From: Hyphodiscus hymeniophilus | Taxonomy: Eukaryota > Ascomycota > Leotiomycetes > Helotiales > Hyphodiscaceae | Direction of reading: 5' to 3' | DNA: 64,000 bases | NCBI GenBank assembly: GCA_016508695.1 | Contig: VNKQ01000006.1 | Location: 1,364,001 to 1,428,000 of the forward strand | Shown: in pieces, positions 25,350 to 36,994 of the stretch | How the letters are laid out: every line of letters begins with the position of its first letter | Position numbering within the stretch: the stretch's first letter is position 1 | Program-made: the position numbers and the translations under genes | Notes under the pieces: generated by a model | Told to the model about the DNA's origin: nothing | Database searches by the model: none | The model's input: the letters and a program-made list of their open reading frames with translations, nothing else

Positions 25350-26062
25350 GTCGAATAGTGAATTCCGAAATGCTCTTTGGATTGAATATATGACTGTTCC
25401 TAATAAATTCAGAATCTTGGCTCTATTATAGTTCCCATACCGATGTGTCGCTTGAAAGTTCAGCCGTAGTCTAGACAAAGAGTGGGATTACCACGGATAT
25501 ACTACCGCTGTATATGTCACTTTGAGGGGATCGAGTTCTTCCGGCAAAAGTCGTGCGGGGAAGCTGGGTCTTGACGATCACCATAGTGGAGTTGGAGTAG
25601 TTGGCATGATCCATTCATGCCCGAATAGGCGATAGAGCACAAGGCGGGAGGAACGCCGCTGTGTCGGCAGATTGTACTAATAAAGTCCGTGATCTTAGGG
25701 GATTTCGCTGCCAAATGTCCCGGAGAGCAGCTTTACGACTCTTACATACCATAGAAAGTTCCTGTCGTTCATCAGCGATAACTCACCTTCAGAATTCAAA
25801 TGGAGACGTTGGCTGAGATGGTTATAATCTGAAAGTACCCACCCATGCGGAATGAACCCCGCATATCTGGACCCTCGATGTCAGTGCCAACCTTGAAGGA
25901 GCAGAATCCAACTTCCTGGGAATAATGTAGTTGTTTACCTCCGAACGTACCTTGTATGTAATATAAAGAAGTGCTCTCTTCTTATTCCTGGAGTGCATAA
26001 AAACCAAAGCGGATTTTGCAAGAAACTTTCTGAGTGCTTACCTGAGCTCCAAGATCTTCGAA
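25350..26062. promoter_or_regulatory. Divergent promoter of the transporter and SDR genes
   Basis: 713 bases between divergent starts. Only short frames. The arrangement favours co-expression of transporter and dehydrogenase. No clear operator was found, although single CGG triplets of the kind bound by Zn2Cys6 factors occur near 25541-25560. Confidence 0.4.
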
Positions 26063-27158
26063 ATGACAGACAACACAGTTGTCACGAAATCGGGTGGCAA
26101 GCGTATCCTCTTCACGGGGGGCAGTGGAAAAGCAGGACGACACGTCCTTCCATACCTTCTTGCGCAAGGTCACAAAATACTCAATGTAGACCGTGTCCCG
26201 TTTCCGGATCCCAAGGCGGACATCTACACCCTGAAAGCCGAACTGACGGAATCGGGTCAAGCATTCAATGCCTTGACCTCGCACTTCAATATGAGCGGCT
26301 TTGATGCGAAGTCTCTCCCTTCACCTCCAGATGTGGTCATACATTTTGCTGCATATCCATGCAATATGATCGTTCCAGATAACGAGACGTTCCAGGCGAA
26401 CGTGACTTCCACCTATAACGTTATCGAGGCCGGTAAGTTACCTATTTACACAGGAGTTGAACCTTGCAGCTGATATCGCGCCCCTAGCATGTAAATTGGG
26501 TGTCAGGAAGATCATAATTGCAAGTAGTGAAACTACTTACGGTGTCTGCTTTGCTCAGGGGGATGCGGACTATCACTCATTTCCTCTGGAAGAAGACTAT
26601 GATGTCGATCCGGAAGACTCCTACGCTCTCAGCAAAGTCTGTGCCGAACAGACAGCGAGAACAGTAAGTTGACATAATCTGAGTGGAACATCTGGACATA
26701 GCTCACCAGTAATAGTTTGCGAGACGATATGGAGTTGATATTTATGCCCTCAGAATTGGCAACGTTATTGAGCCCCACGAGTGTAGGCCATCGCATGAAC
26801 ACCCTCGCTTCAGGACGTAAATGCTCATACCCACATAGATGAACGAGATTTTCCGGGCTACGTCTCAAATCCGGCGAGCCGCAAACGAAACGCGTGGTCA
26901 TATATTGATGCCCGCGACCTGGGTCAGATCTGTGACTTGGCAGTAAAGAAAGATGGACTCGGCTTCCAAATATTCAATGCTACAAATGATACAATAACAG
27001 TAAAGGAGACGACGAAAGATTTCTTGGCAAAGAACTACCCCCAAACAAAGTTGACGCGTGAGATGGGCGAGTATGAAGCTCCGTTGAGTAACCGCAAGAT
27101 TAGAGAAGTTTTGGGGTTCCAGGATGTGCATGATTGGAGGAAGTATGTTAAGGTTTAA
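26063..27158 (+). CDS. NAD-dependent epimerase/dehydratase-family SDR
   Basis: An extended short-chain dehydrogenase, 316 residues from exons 26063-26432, 26470-26663, 26716-26782 and 26839-27158 (introns 37-56 bases, GT-AG). The first intron, at 37 bases, is unusually short. The N-terminal Rossmann motif is LFTGGSGKAGRH. The catalytic Tyr-x3-Lys is DSYALSK, and the preceding Ser lies in IIIASSETTYG. Later blocks YALRIGNVIEP and WSYIDARDLGQ are typical of the family. Bacterial D-erythronate dehydrogenase (DenD) and uronate dehydrogenase are members of this superfamily and work beside DUF1537 kinases or sugar-acid transporters. The neighbours here make such an oxidation plausible, but the substrate is inferred. 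Probably cytosolic. Confidence 0.9.
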
Positions 27159-30100
27159 AGATCAAACATCCATACTAGATCAAAACTATCACTCCCTTTT
27201 GCTTTACCAAGGAATAAGATACGATGGTCACGTGCAAATTGGAAAGAGGACACTATCGAAGCTAGCACCGCAGAGTGAAATAAAGGAAGGACAGCCTTCA
27301 GTGAGCCATCGAAGCGGCAAGAGAATGAAATGAAGGCGAAGGGACCAATACGCAATACAAAACTCACAACGCTTCCAGGTTGCTTGGAAGCCAGACGTCA
27401 GCTTCACATTCCCAACTCGGTTGAGGACAAGATAGGCAGATGCTTGACTTCAGAGCTTTTAACAATCTGTGTTATCCTTGTAAGAAGGTATGCTCCCACT
27501 AACGGCATTGACAAGTATGATCCTCAGAAAGACCAGGCTCTCGCGCTTCGCGTGACTCCAGCAAGAAATACGAGAAAGTCGATCTTTCCGATAAGGAGAA
27601 AGACTCGGGCGATGTGGAACCCCAGACGGTTTGCAGACTAGATGGCATGCGGAAACTCGTGTATAGAGAGGAGACGATGGCACAGTGGCCTCATGATTAA
27701 TTGACAAGAGCCTTGCACCTCAGCATTGAAGGGAATAGCATCATATTTCGAGGAATCGCGAGGTGAAAATATCGCCACCAAAATCTGAAAACAGCTGACC
27801 CTCAAAGTCCATTTGCCAAGGCCTGCATGGTCATCTAAAGAGGTGTTATGAGGTATTAAGATATCAGTACCCACAGCGAAGATCATGAAATACTGATCGG
27901 AGATGATTTGATAATCGGATCCGGGGCATGCTGTCGGCGAAGGTTGTCAAATGGCATCGAAGAGACCTTTCTCGGTCTCGGCTCCTGGATGGAACCGACA
28001 TTCACATTGGTAAAGGCCGACAGGGCGGGTGGATCTGGCGGCACCTGAGGCATTTTTTCATCCCTGGCACCACGAGCCGCACCCGTGGTATTCTCTAGCT
28101 CTGCGCTCTCCAAGACTCCAATTTCCCAATAATCGCAGCAGAGTTTGTTGGTGTTAAGTAATCGGATATTATTCTTCTGCGCGTGCGTGCGAGAATGCTC
28201 GAGTAAATGCCGACAAGGCTGAAAAGAATGGATCAGTCACGACTGACCACCTGCACCGGGGCTGCAACCTCGTTGATGCCGAGGGTCCGTCAACTGACGA
28301 CGGCTGCACGGCATAGAATCTTTTGTGGACTGCACGGAGGAAGATGAGCTCATGGCACTTGTTACTGTACGGTGTTCGAGAAGAACATCTTGGTCTTGAT
28401 GCGCGGATGAAATGCCGTTGACATCAATTCTGGTGGCTCCAAAGTGTGCCTTTTCATAGTTTATGGTTGTTTGCTTGGTAGGAGTATGCAAGGCTGAGAC
28501 TACTACTCTGCAGCCTCATTAGTCTCTCCTCTCGTTCTGGAATGGGCTCTAGAAGCTCTCCCATGGAAGCCTTTTCAATGTCAAATCTAACGGGCTTACA
28601 AAGACAGTTGTTCGATCGATTGGGGCATACACAATATTCGGAGGGCCGAGGTTAAACTGTTATACATAGCTGGTCTTCAGCAACTAGTAAATTGTCTGTT
28701 TCCTTGCTTTAAAACCAAACTTCGGATCATCAAGTCAGAGGGGACTCAGGAGAGATGGGCCAAGGTTCAGCCTAAGGAATTTCGAGAATTGAAAGGGCCA
28801 TGGTGGAAATCAACTTGGAAAAACAAGATAGCAGACTCACTAGGACGTTGTGAGAGGTGTTGCTGGAGACGAATGATACTCGTGGGACTGGCAGCGTAGA
28901 TAGGGGGTCCGAATTCTAGCGTACTGTTGTATCTCGCTCAGAGCTGTCTTGTTGGCAAAATCAAGAAGTCCAAGCACTCAAATCCAATGAAATAATATAG
29001 ATATAAACAGTACTCTTGGATTTGAAAAGTCGAATTTGAACCCTCAGTGAGCCGATGATTGATTGCTCAATCGCTCTGACGAATACTTGAAGATAGAACC
29101 CATCATGGCATCCGGAGCAAACTCCGATATCACCTCGAACCAGTCATATCATGCTTCCCGAACTGAGGCTTTACAGCATTCGAGAACACACAAGCATGAA
29201 GGTAATAATATCGAGGTGAGGACGGGAGAGACTTCAGGCGTCACCGCATACGTGTTTCACCATCATCAAATCAAACCAAATCAAATAACTGTAGTCGCAA
29301 TATAAAGCTGGACAGAATAATCAGTCCTTCAAGTGTCTTGACCGCGTGTTGTCGACTGTGGATATTCAGAGCAGCATAGTCTTTGGATCTCGAGGAAGCA
29401 CTTGCTCACCGGGAATAAAGAACTTTCTCACATGACCGACTATCCATCAAAGATTAAGAGAATCCGAAGAGGTAGTCATCAAAAGCATTGGATATCCCAG
29501 CTTTTACGGCACTGCCAGTTCTGTCAGCATTTCCTCGACGAATTGCATCTACAGAAAAACACCCGACCTGTACCCCACCTACCCACCAAAGCCTACTAAT
29601 CCTCGCTTGATATTCGCAACGAATCATGACGGGGTACATTCCACAATCTTCCCAACAGACGGATGCATCAATTAGACCGCAAACATACCTAATAATCAAA
29701 CGAGGGGCTCATACGAGGCGCTCGAGCAAGTTATTTTTCGAATTCCTTAGCTTGCGACTGCTGGGCGCCTCTTCGGATGCCGTAAAGCGTACGAGTATAC
29801 AAGTACGAAGAGCATGCCCCTTTCAAGCGCAAGCGCGTTCGCAACGTAACACTCTGGCTGAGAGGGGTAAACAATTTGCTGTGGGCATCGATCGAGCTCG
29901 CGAGATTGCAGAGTCGCGAAACGAGGACGAGAGCGTACGAAGTACGTACTCGCTTTCGTAAAACTCCTGTATGCGCCGTACTGCACGCGCCGCAGAGGCT
30001 GTTTTCGGCCGATCTGAGGCGGGCAATGATTGGCTTTGCTATTGATCTCGTACAAGTTTTTTTTGCGCAAGGAACTGCATGACAGGACAGCGGCTCGTTG

Positions 30101-30944
30101 ATGACGGTACGTACAGTATTCGTCGAGACGCAAGCGCTGGGAATCTGAGAATTTCCATTTGCGTGGACAAAAGCCCTGACGGTGGATGGACCCTTTGACG
30201 GTGCGCGCATGCAGACCGTCTTTCTGTCAGACCTTTATGTGGTGCGTCTGGGCTTTGTGGAGAAGTTCTCTACACCGGCTGCACATGATGACTGTGCAAT
30301 CACTATTCACTAATTAGGAAATCTTCAAGAAGAAGTATTGGTATGGAGGGAGTAGGTAATCAAGTACTGAGTAGGTAATCGGTGACAGGACGCTGCGTGG
30401 CGATTATTGTGCATGCGTCTTTGATGTTTGCGACCCACCCGGGATGTGTCTATGTACCTTATGCCTAAAATCCGCTTGAAGGGGTTGTTTCCGGGACCCA
30501 GATGCGTTTAGTGGAATTCCAATTGATGTCGTGGTCAACGGTTTGATGAGAAACTTGGTGATTGATGAAATGAAGAAATGAGCGAGTGACAGCACGAGGA
30601 AGACACCACTTTGGAGGATGAGAATTTGGTATCATTATTCTTTTGATGCCAAAACTCGAAGTCTCCATATCAAAATCTGCTCGTTGAATTTCTTTCCTAT
30701 TCGTCTCAGGCCCTACACCAGAACTCCTATTCACAGGCCATCATCTCGAATGGCAGACCGTGAGCAACCATCTACAGAAGCAGATCCTTCTCATCATTTT
30801 TTATCAACGAGGGGAATCATAAAAAATAGGAGAATCGTTGCATGCTTCCCAACCCCGAAACCAGATGCGCCTTCCCCCAAGAAGATCATGCACCATTTGA
30901 CCCTTTGAAATATGTACAAGTGCCTTTTCCTATCCCTCGACCTC
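27159..30944. other. Gene-poor region
   Basis: 3.8 kb without a confident gene. Base composition is ordinary, not the AT-rich pattern of repeat-induced mutation, and no transposase or reverse transcriptase fragment is seen. One coding-like open frame (about 27883-28206, minus) is listed separately. The segment 29.7-30.2 kb is richer in CG dinucleotides than its surroundings. The part next to 30945 is the downstream flank of the FCR1-like gene. Confidence 0.4.
27883..28206 (-). CDS. Possible last exon of an unidentified small gene
   Basis: An open minus-strand frame without an early ATG. It is preceded by a good acceptor (TTCTTTTCAG just above 28206) and begins PCRHLLEHSRTHAQKN. It continues through LCCDYWEIGVLESAELENTTG to a Pro-rich tail. 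The composition reads like real protein, with His and Cys pairs that could bind metal. An upstream frame (28491-28237, MHTPTKQTTINYEKAHFG) could be a first exon, but I found no GT donor that joins the two in phase. The exon structure is therefore unresolved and no function is proposed. Confidence 0.3.
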   Translation of the reverse strand, partial: LLEHSRTHAQKNNIRLLNTNKLCCDYWEIGVLESAELENTTGAARGARDEKMPQVPPDPPALSAFTNVNVGSIQEPRPRKVSSMPFDNLRRQHAPDPIIKSSPISIS

Positions 30945-32274
30945 CTACGCCATGCCCATCTGGCTCTCGTAGTCGCCGTTGTAGATGATGCTGTCCATTT
31001 GAAGATCGTACCCGGTATTGCAATCCAGCATTCCTGGCCGGATGGTTCCAGCCTCGAAGTTCATGCTGTCGAATTGCATCGCCTTCAGAACGCTGGGTTC
31101 TATCGCGATTGCTCCTCCGCTGATGGAACCATCCATGGGCAATGATCGAGGGATTGACTGGTATGGTTGTCGAAGGTATTGGGATGCGCTCTCGAGGATG
31201 TGCGGTGCGGTGAGGAATTCGTCTCCAGCCGACCAGGGCGAGAACGGCGAGGAATTTCGGAACATTGGCGACTCGGTTTGGAAGTCCGTGTATATGGGGG
31301 AAGGTAGTGACCGAGTGGTCTCAAATGAGGCTCGAGCTGAGTAGGCAGAGTCGTCGTCGATAGAAACCCTCTGGGCAAGATTGAGAGGTGTCGGTTTTAA
31401 AATGGTCGTGTTGACAACAGGAGTGTTTGGCTTCGCAGTTGCTCTTTGTTGCTGTGCCCACAACATCTGATTATAATCCTTGGACAGTGTCGAATGATCG
31501 CTTTCGCTACTGCTCGCTCGGTCTGTACGATCCAGGGCTGGCGAATATGAAACATCATCCGATGCTTTTCGGCTACTTGAATCATCCGAGTGCAATTCGG
31601 ATCGTGCAGATTGGAGCTGAGCTTGTAATTCCGCAAAGTCCTCTGCGCCCTCTGGAAAGGCATATGGTAGATCGGGTGAAGGGCGAATGCAGCCCAACTT
31701 GGAAGCAATATCGTGAATTACTGGTTGCCCTCTGTCGTTCATTTCTGGATCTCCCAGTTCCCACGTCTCACCGTTCCGCACCATTGTATAAAGCTTTTGA
31801 ACAGTAGCAATGAGAGCGTATTGTGTATTTTCTAGAACCTCCGCATATCTGGTTGAGTCTCGTTAGTAGATGCTCTAGTAGTTCGCTTGGCGGTGGCAGC
31901 CGATGTAAGCGAAAAGGGGTTCTCACCCTCGAGGTAATTGCTTAAACTCGGTCTTCTTTCTGCTGCCAGCTGTGCAAACAAGGCCGTCGTCTTTACAACG
32001 CTTACAGGGTGACTCTCCATCGCACTAGACTAATTAGAAATTGCTCGATATCGCAAAAGTGTATGACGAGACTCACCTTCGTCTTCTTCATCCTACACCT
32101 TTCACATGCTTTCCACACTCTCTTATGTCTTCCGTCTATCACCACGGCACCATGTTCATGTGATGAATTCGACCTCTTTGAAGCTCTATTTAATGGTTTC
32201 GATTGCTTGGTGGAAGACTTCCTCATGTGATGTGACTTTTGGTCCTCCATGGGAGGTGTTGGTAAACTCGACAT
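30945..32274 (-). CDS. FCR1-like Zn2Cys6 transcription factor (frame broken once)
   Basis: Exons 32274-32077, 32025-31927 and 31848-30945, giving about 399 residues if one surplus base is discounted. The zinc cluster is split by the first intron: ACERCRMKKTK joins CDGESPCKRCKDDGL. The expected next residues, V-C-T-A-G and RKKTEFKQLPRG, are in another frame because of one extra T in a TTT run (forward AAA at 31980-31982). As written, the frame stops soon after. Exon 3 (YAEVLENTQYALIATVQKLYTMVRNGETWELG, then IHDIASKLGCIRPSPDLPYAFP) is characteristic of fungal regulators related to Candida FCR1. Probably a nuclear DNA-binding protein. Either a sequencing error or a pseudogene. Confidence 0.85.
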
Positions 32275-35200
32275 AGTAAGACTTTTGAAATAGTGAAGGT
32301 CGAGAAACGTTTGGAATTGGTGTTGAGTAGGAGGGGCTGAGGTATATATCCAGATGCTCGAACGATCACAGGGATTAGAGCTCGAATATTAATTTGCGGG
32401 ACCGAATGATTATGTGAGGCTGCTGATTCAGGGATGTGAAGGCCTCGGGCTGTTACTTAAGTCCGGTTCTGTTAACAGTCTTTAAAGGCGGGAGTAATCG
32501 GCCGCCGACAAAGAGCTATGATGACAATTCAATGAACCCTGATGTCTAGACCTAGGAATGGACACTGATGTAGTTGGTTCGAAAGCTGGTTGCTCCACGT
32601 TCACATGTGGGTGAATGGGTGGTCAGATTCGAAGGTATGGTCAATTAAGAAGGACTTGATATGAGAGGTTAAAGCTTCGAAGAATGGCGCTGCAAGACTT
32701 GAAATAAGATCACAGGAGAGTGACAGAGCTACTTTATGCGACCGTATAATTAAATGCATCATGAGGAGTCATGAAGTGGAGTTGACGTGGTCTTGTATTT
32801 TCTCTGAGCAGAAAGAAGCTTGGATGGTTGGAATTCAGTTAGTCTCGGGTGCGGCATGCTTTGCTTACGCCGATGAGTACGGTGACCGTTGAAGCCAGAT
32901 TCCATACACGACGAGTGCAGAAAAACAAAATTTTGTATTAAATTATGAAAGCACAGGAGCTGAGGAGCAGTGGTGGTTGCTTGGGGGAGGGTTACTAGGG
33001 TAGCGGAGGGATGTATGGGTAGCTTGGGCCTTGGGGGTGGCACACGGAGACTACTGTATCCAGAAGCCGAGTGTGAGTGCACAACGGACTGTGCAGTGGC
33101 AGGGATGAAATGCCACGCCGGAAACGGCAAATTTCATAGCTGCGAGGCTGGACACAAGGGGTTCTGTGTAAGGGGGCGCTAATATAGATTGGGATATATT
33201 CTGAGCAGTGAGCTCACCGCAAGGCTCAGGGACTAGAAGAGAGTCGTGACTGGAGTAGGAAGTGAAAGTGACCTATGGCATCCATCGTACCTCTGTACCA
33301 AAGTCCCAATAATGGGATAGATGTTCTGCCACAGGGAAGGTACAGTAGGATCATATCCGCCCTGAGTCTTGACGAATGCTCTGTGCTCATGCAGTGTTGG
33401 GCTTGGTGAGAGTCCTAGGTTGGTCAAAACGACCAGGAACTCCTATTCTTCTGCCCGACTTTACGGCATAGAAGTTCACTTAAGCGTCTAGTAATCGGTA
33501 AGCATTGCGAGATTGGCAAGAGCAGGCGCAGATTCAGCGGTGAATCATAGATTAAAGCCTTATGCGATGATGAGTCGTGGTGATGTTGGTGATATGTGCG
33601 TGGTGGGCAGAGACTGAGAGCTCACTAAGCAGTAGTCACCCAGAAGATACCCAATCAGACCCAACAAGGTCGTCTGTGCGAGAAACGGTTGGCGACCGAG
33701 GTAGAGTAGCGGCTCCTTATCTGATTCGACGCCGCAGTTTTGCATTGGGCATTGCATTGTTTAGGAATAGAAAGACTCGCAAACGGAGGATTACTGGTGG
33801 CTGTATTTACTCCAAAGGGTAATTAATCGGGGGGTCAACCACCAAATGCTGGATTCGATCCCCCCCCCTTTTAGCGGCGATCATGCCTCGAGACCGTGAG
33901 TTGTTAAATGAGGACTAAGCACTGCCGTATTGATATGTTATCACAGGCATCACCTTTTGGGGGAAAGATGGCTGGAAGAAAGAACGAACGGGCGGCTTTG
34001 AATGGACACCGTATGGTCGTATAGGATAAAGATCATAGCCAATTGGAGTCCTTCCTAACTGCCACTCTGCCAGCAAGCAGAACTGTCAGCACATACCGTG
34101 CTTACATCCTATTTACGTTTCCAAGACTCCAAGTACACCGTACACGTAGTACAGTAAGAAGTTTCGAGGAGGGCCCAAATCGGGCGCATGTTCTATTAAG
34201 GATCATTAGCCTTGGCTTCAGTGGTATCTCCATGGCGTTCACGAGCGCACGACAAACAGCTCCGAGACGACGAGGTTTTCTTGACAATGATCCATAATCA
34301 CACCACGGGGGCATCCCTGGTCTTGTTCAGCAAGGGGAGCCGACAAGGCTGAGCGGGCTGTGGAGTCGGCGCATCGAAAACCTCCACTTCCACCGCCGTG
34401 ATAACGGACTTCGTGTTTTTTCCTTTTCCTTTTACTTCGGGTTGAAGTTTACGTATGAATTTCTCAACCTGTGGGTTTTACTTTAGGTGACTGTAATCAG
34501 ATGTCTCCAAGAACCAAAATGCCCCATCATGCCCATGGGCAATTTACCGACGATTTTTAGGGTGCTGACAAGGTATCCTCTCCTTTTTACACGCATTCTC
34601 GGGAGAGTCATGGGTCTACCACCTTGATACCTTACTCAGATCTATTTGCGTTCACCACCATTGGGCATTCCATGATGCCACCTGCAGACCTCAGTATATA
34701 TATACTTTCTGTTGAGATCCTCGAGAATGGAAAATCAATGGATCTAGAACTTCCAGTAGGTTTGCATCAACATATCGACTAGCAAGAATCTCACGGAGCT
34801 GAGGTACTTCGTAAATCCGATGTCCACTGCGGGTTTCTGGTGGCAAGAGTTGCACAGTTACACTACACGATTAGAGTTCTGAGGCTTGAGAGACCCACAG
34901 AACCCAGTTAATTGAACTTGATCCCCAAAGCCGTGGGACCAATCTGACCTTCAGCTGCAGCCTTGGACTAATCACCCTCGCGGCGACTAACTCCCAGGCT
35001 TTAAGTGCGAGCATATCCCTAGCCTGAGTATGTATTCAAGCCTCTGCCGTTGGAGAGAGATAAACTCGGACCCAACCGTTCGGCCGAACCGAGACCGAGT
35101 TATGTACCTGGTTCCCCTTGGCGGGGAGAAATAACTGCACGAAATAGAAGTGATTCCCCTCATATTGATTCCAACATATTCTGCTGCATAGTACACTGGA

Positions 35201-36372
35201 GCCATTTGACCAATAAGTGATTAGCTAGACCAGCGAGACCATGTCCGACTCAGTATATGATTACGCATCACTCAGCCATGGGTAGGATCCGGGGAACATC
35301 ATATATTACCAGCATCAGCATCAATCATCTCTCGTCCTCCTCAGAACTCGACGAACACTGGCTCCTGCCAAAAGGCCAACACTCGCTCTCTCGCCCAGAG
35401 GATTACGCTCTCAGATATCCGCCTCAGGAGGCAGGATTCATCATCAAACGGCCGAGCTTCCCAAATTCCCATGGCAAGGGACATACACGTACCCTACCGT
35501 GATCATCTGCCTCGAAGATCGTCACCGGAAAGAGGTTGACAGTCAATTCTGTTATGGACTCATGGCATCAAACATGAAGAGTACTAAGTTAGAGCGCAGT
35601 TTCACTTAACTGGGACCTCGATCATTCTCCTCTTGCGGATGGACACTTGTCACGGCCTTCGGACACCCCTTCTCGCCGAATATATTCAACAGATAGGCGG
35701 GAGAGGGGGCCCTGCAAGATGGAGCGTCAGATCATGAGATGCGCCCATTTCAGCGGTTCAGCCACTCAGACCGCGTCTCCTTTCCCCCTTTGGCGTCCAC
35801 GGCTTTTCGGGCTCGGCCCTCTAGATAACATCCGCGCGTGCACAAAATTTGCATAACTGTGCAAGTACAGCACAAGTAAAATATTGCACAAGTCCTTTCA
35901 CAATTGCTTCGTCCGAACAATCTCAGCTCTGGCAAATAACTGCTATTCCCGTAGAGTCTAACACTTCCATTACTTTGTCAAGGAACGCCCACTATCGCTG
36001 TTCTCGTGACTTCTTACCGTTCTCGCCGCATTCCAAGTTTCTCATCAGCATCGTATTTCAAGGTCGCATTCCCCACGAACTTCCTCTTCTCACTCATTAC
36101 TCATCAACGGCAGTGTCTCACGAGTGTCACCACTGCCGGTGGTGGTGGGCATCCTTCGTCCCAAACGCTCAATGCAATGTGCACCCACCATCTGCGGCTC
36201 GCGCCTAAAGAGGCCTTGTTCAACTATCAGGCTGAATCCGGCAGCCAGCCAGCCAGCGAGCGAGGCTGCAAAGCCAGATCAAGGATCAAACCCTTTAATA
36301 CTTCATCATCTCAGTTACTCACGCTGTTGCCAGTTCCAACAATGTCTTCGCGCACTTCGGTGCGTCGCAACC
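32275..36372. other. Gene-poor region
   Basis: 4.1 kb holding the promoter of the FCR1-like gene and then nothing I can call a gene. Frames of up to about 120 codons on both strands show no family resemblance and no signal peptide. There is a run of nine C at about 33862. I see no transposon ends, tRNA or rRNA. Confidence 0.4.
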
Positions 36373-36994
36373 ATGGCCCCCGACTCAAGTAACATCAGAC
36401 TTCATTTTGTACATACTTTGGGACCGATACTGAGCTGTATTGTGATCCTTTTCCTTTTATGTCCAAGACTTGCTCAAGCTGTTGCTTGCCGAAAGGGCCT
36501 CAGTCCGGTCTCTTCTGCCTGCATCTCCAGTAATTCCTATGAAATGATCGCCGATGGAACAGCAGAGTCTCCTGATGCAAGCGAGATCCAAAATGTAGTA
36601 CATTTCGAGCAACAGGTTGATCATGACAAGTTCCTCAGCCGCTTGTCTCCATCGTATCGAGTGATTGGTCAAGAAGCGGAGGAGAAGTACATTACTCATT
36701 ACATTACCCATCCCCTGTTGTTTGTCCCGACAATTATCCCTGCCTAGATACCACGATGGCTTCGGTTTCCGATCATCGAACTCATCCTACGCGCATAAAG
36801 CCAAACCTCTCGCGCAAGGCGTCACAAGACCACCACCGTACCATCCACCAGTTGTCGTCGGTGTGTCGGAAAACCACAAGATCTGCACCGAGATACGGCG
36901 CCTCAAACACCACTTAAGTCCAAATGCAATAAGCGCAATTCAATGCGAATCAGGGTTTACTCTACATAAAGACTACTGTATCCTTTCTCCATAA
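36373..36994 (+). CDS. Predicted two-exon secreted cysteine protein, unknown family
   Basis: I join exons 36373-36686 and 36748-36994 across a 61-base GT-AG intron (GTACAT donor, TGCCTAG acceptor) in matching phase, giving 186 residues. The N-terminus has a strong hydrophobic core (LGPILSCIVILFLLC) ending at an AQA-V site near residue 36, so a signal peptide or signal anchor is likely. The mature part has Cys39 and Cys50, a helical charged middle, and a C-terminal block with three cysteines (KICTEIRR, IQCESGF, DYCILSP). I recognise no domain. It sits alone in a gene-poor stretch, the usual setting of lineage-specific secreted proteins. Support is the coherent splice and signal peptide only. 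Confidence 0.45.
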
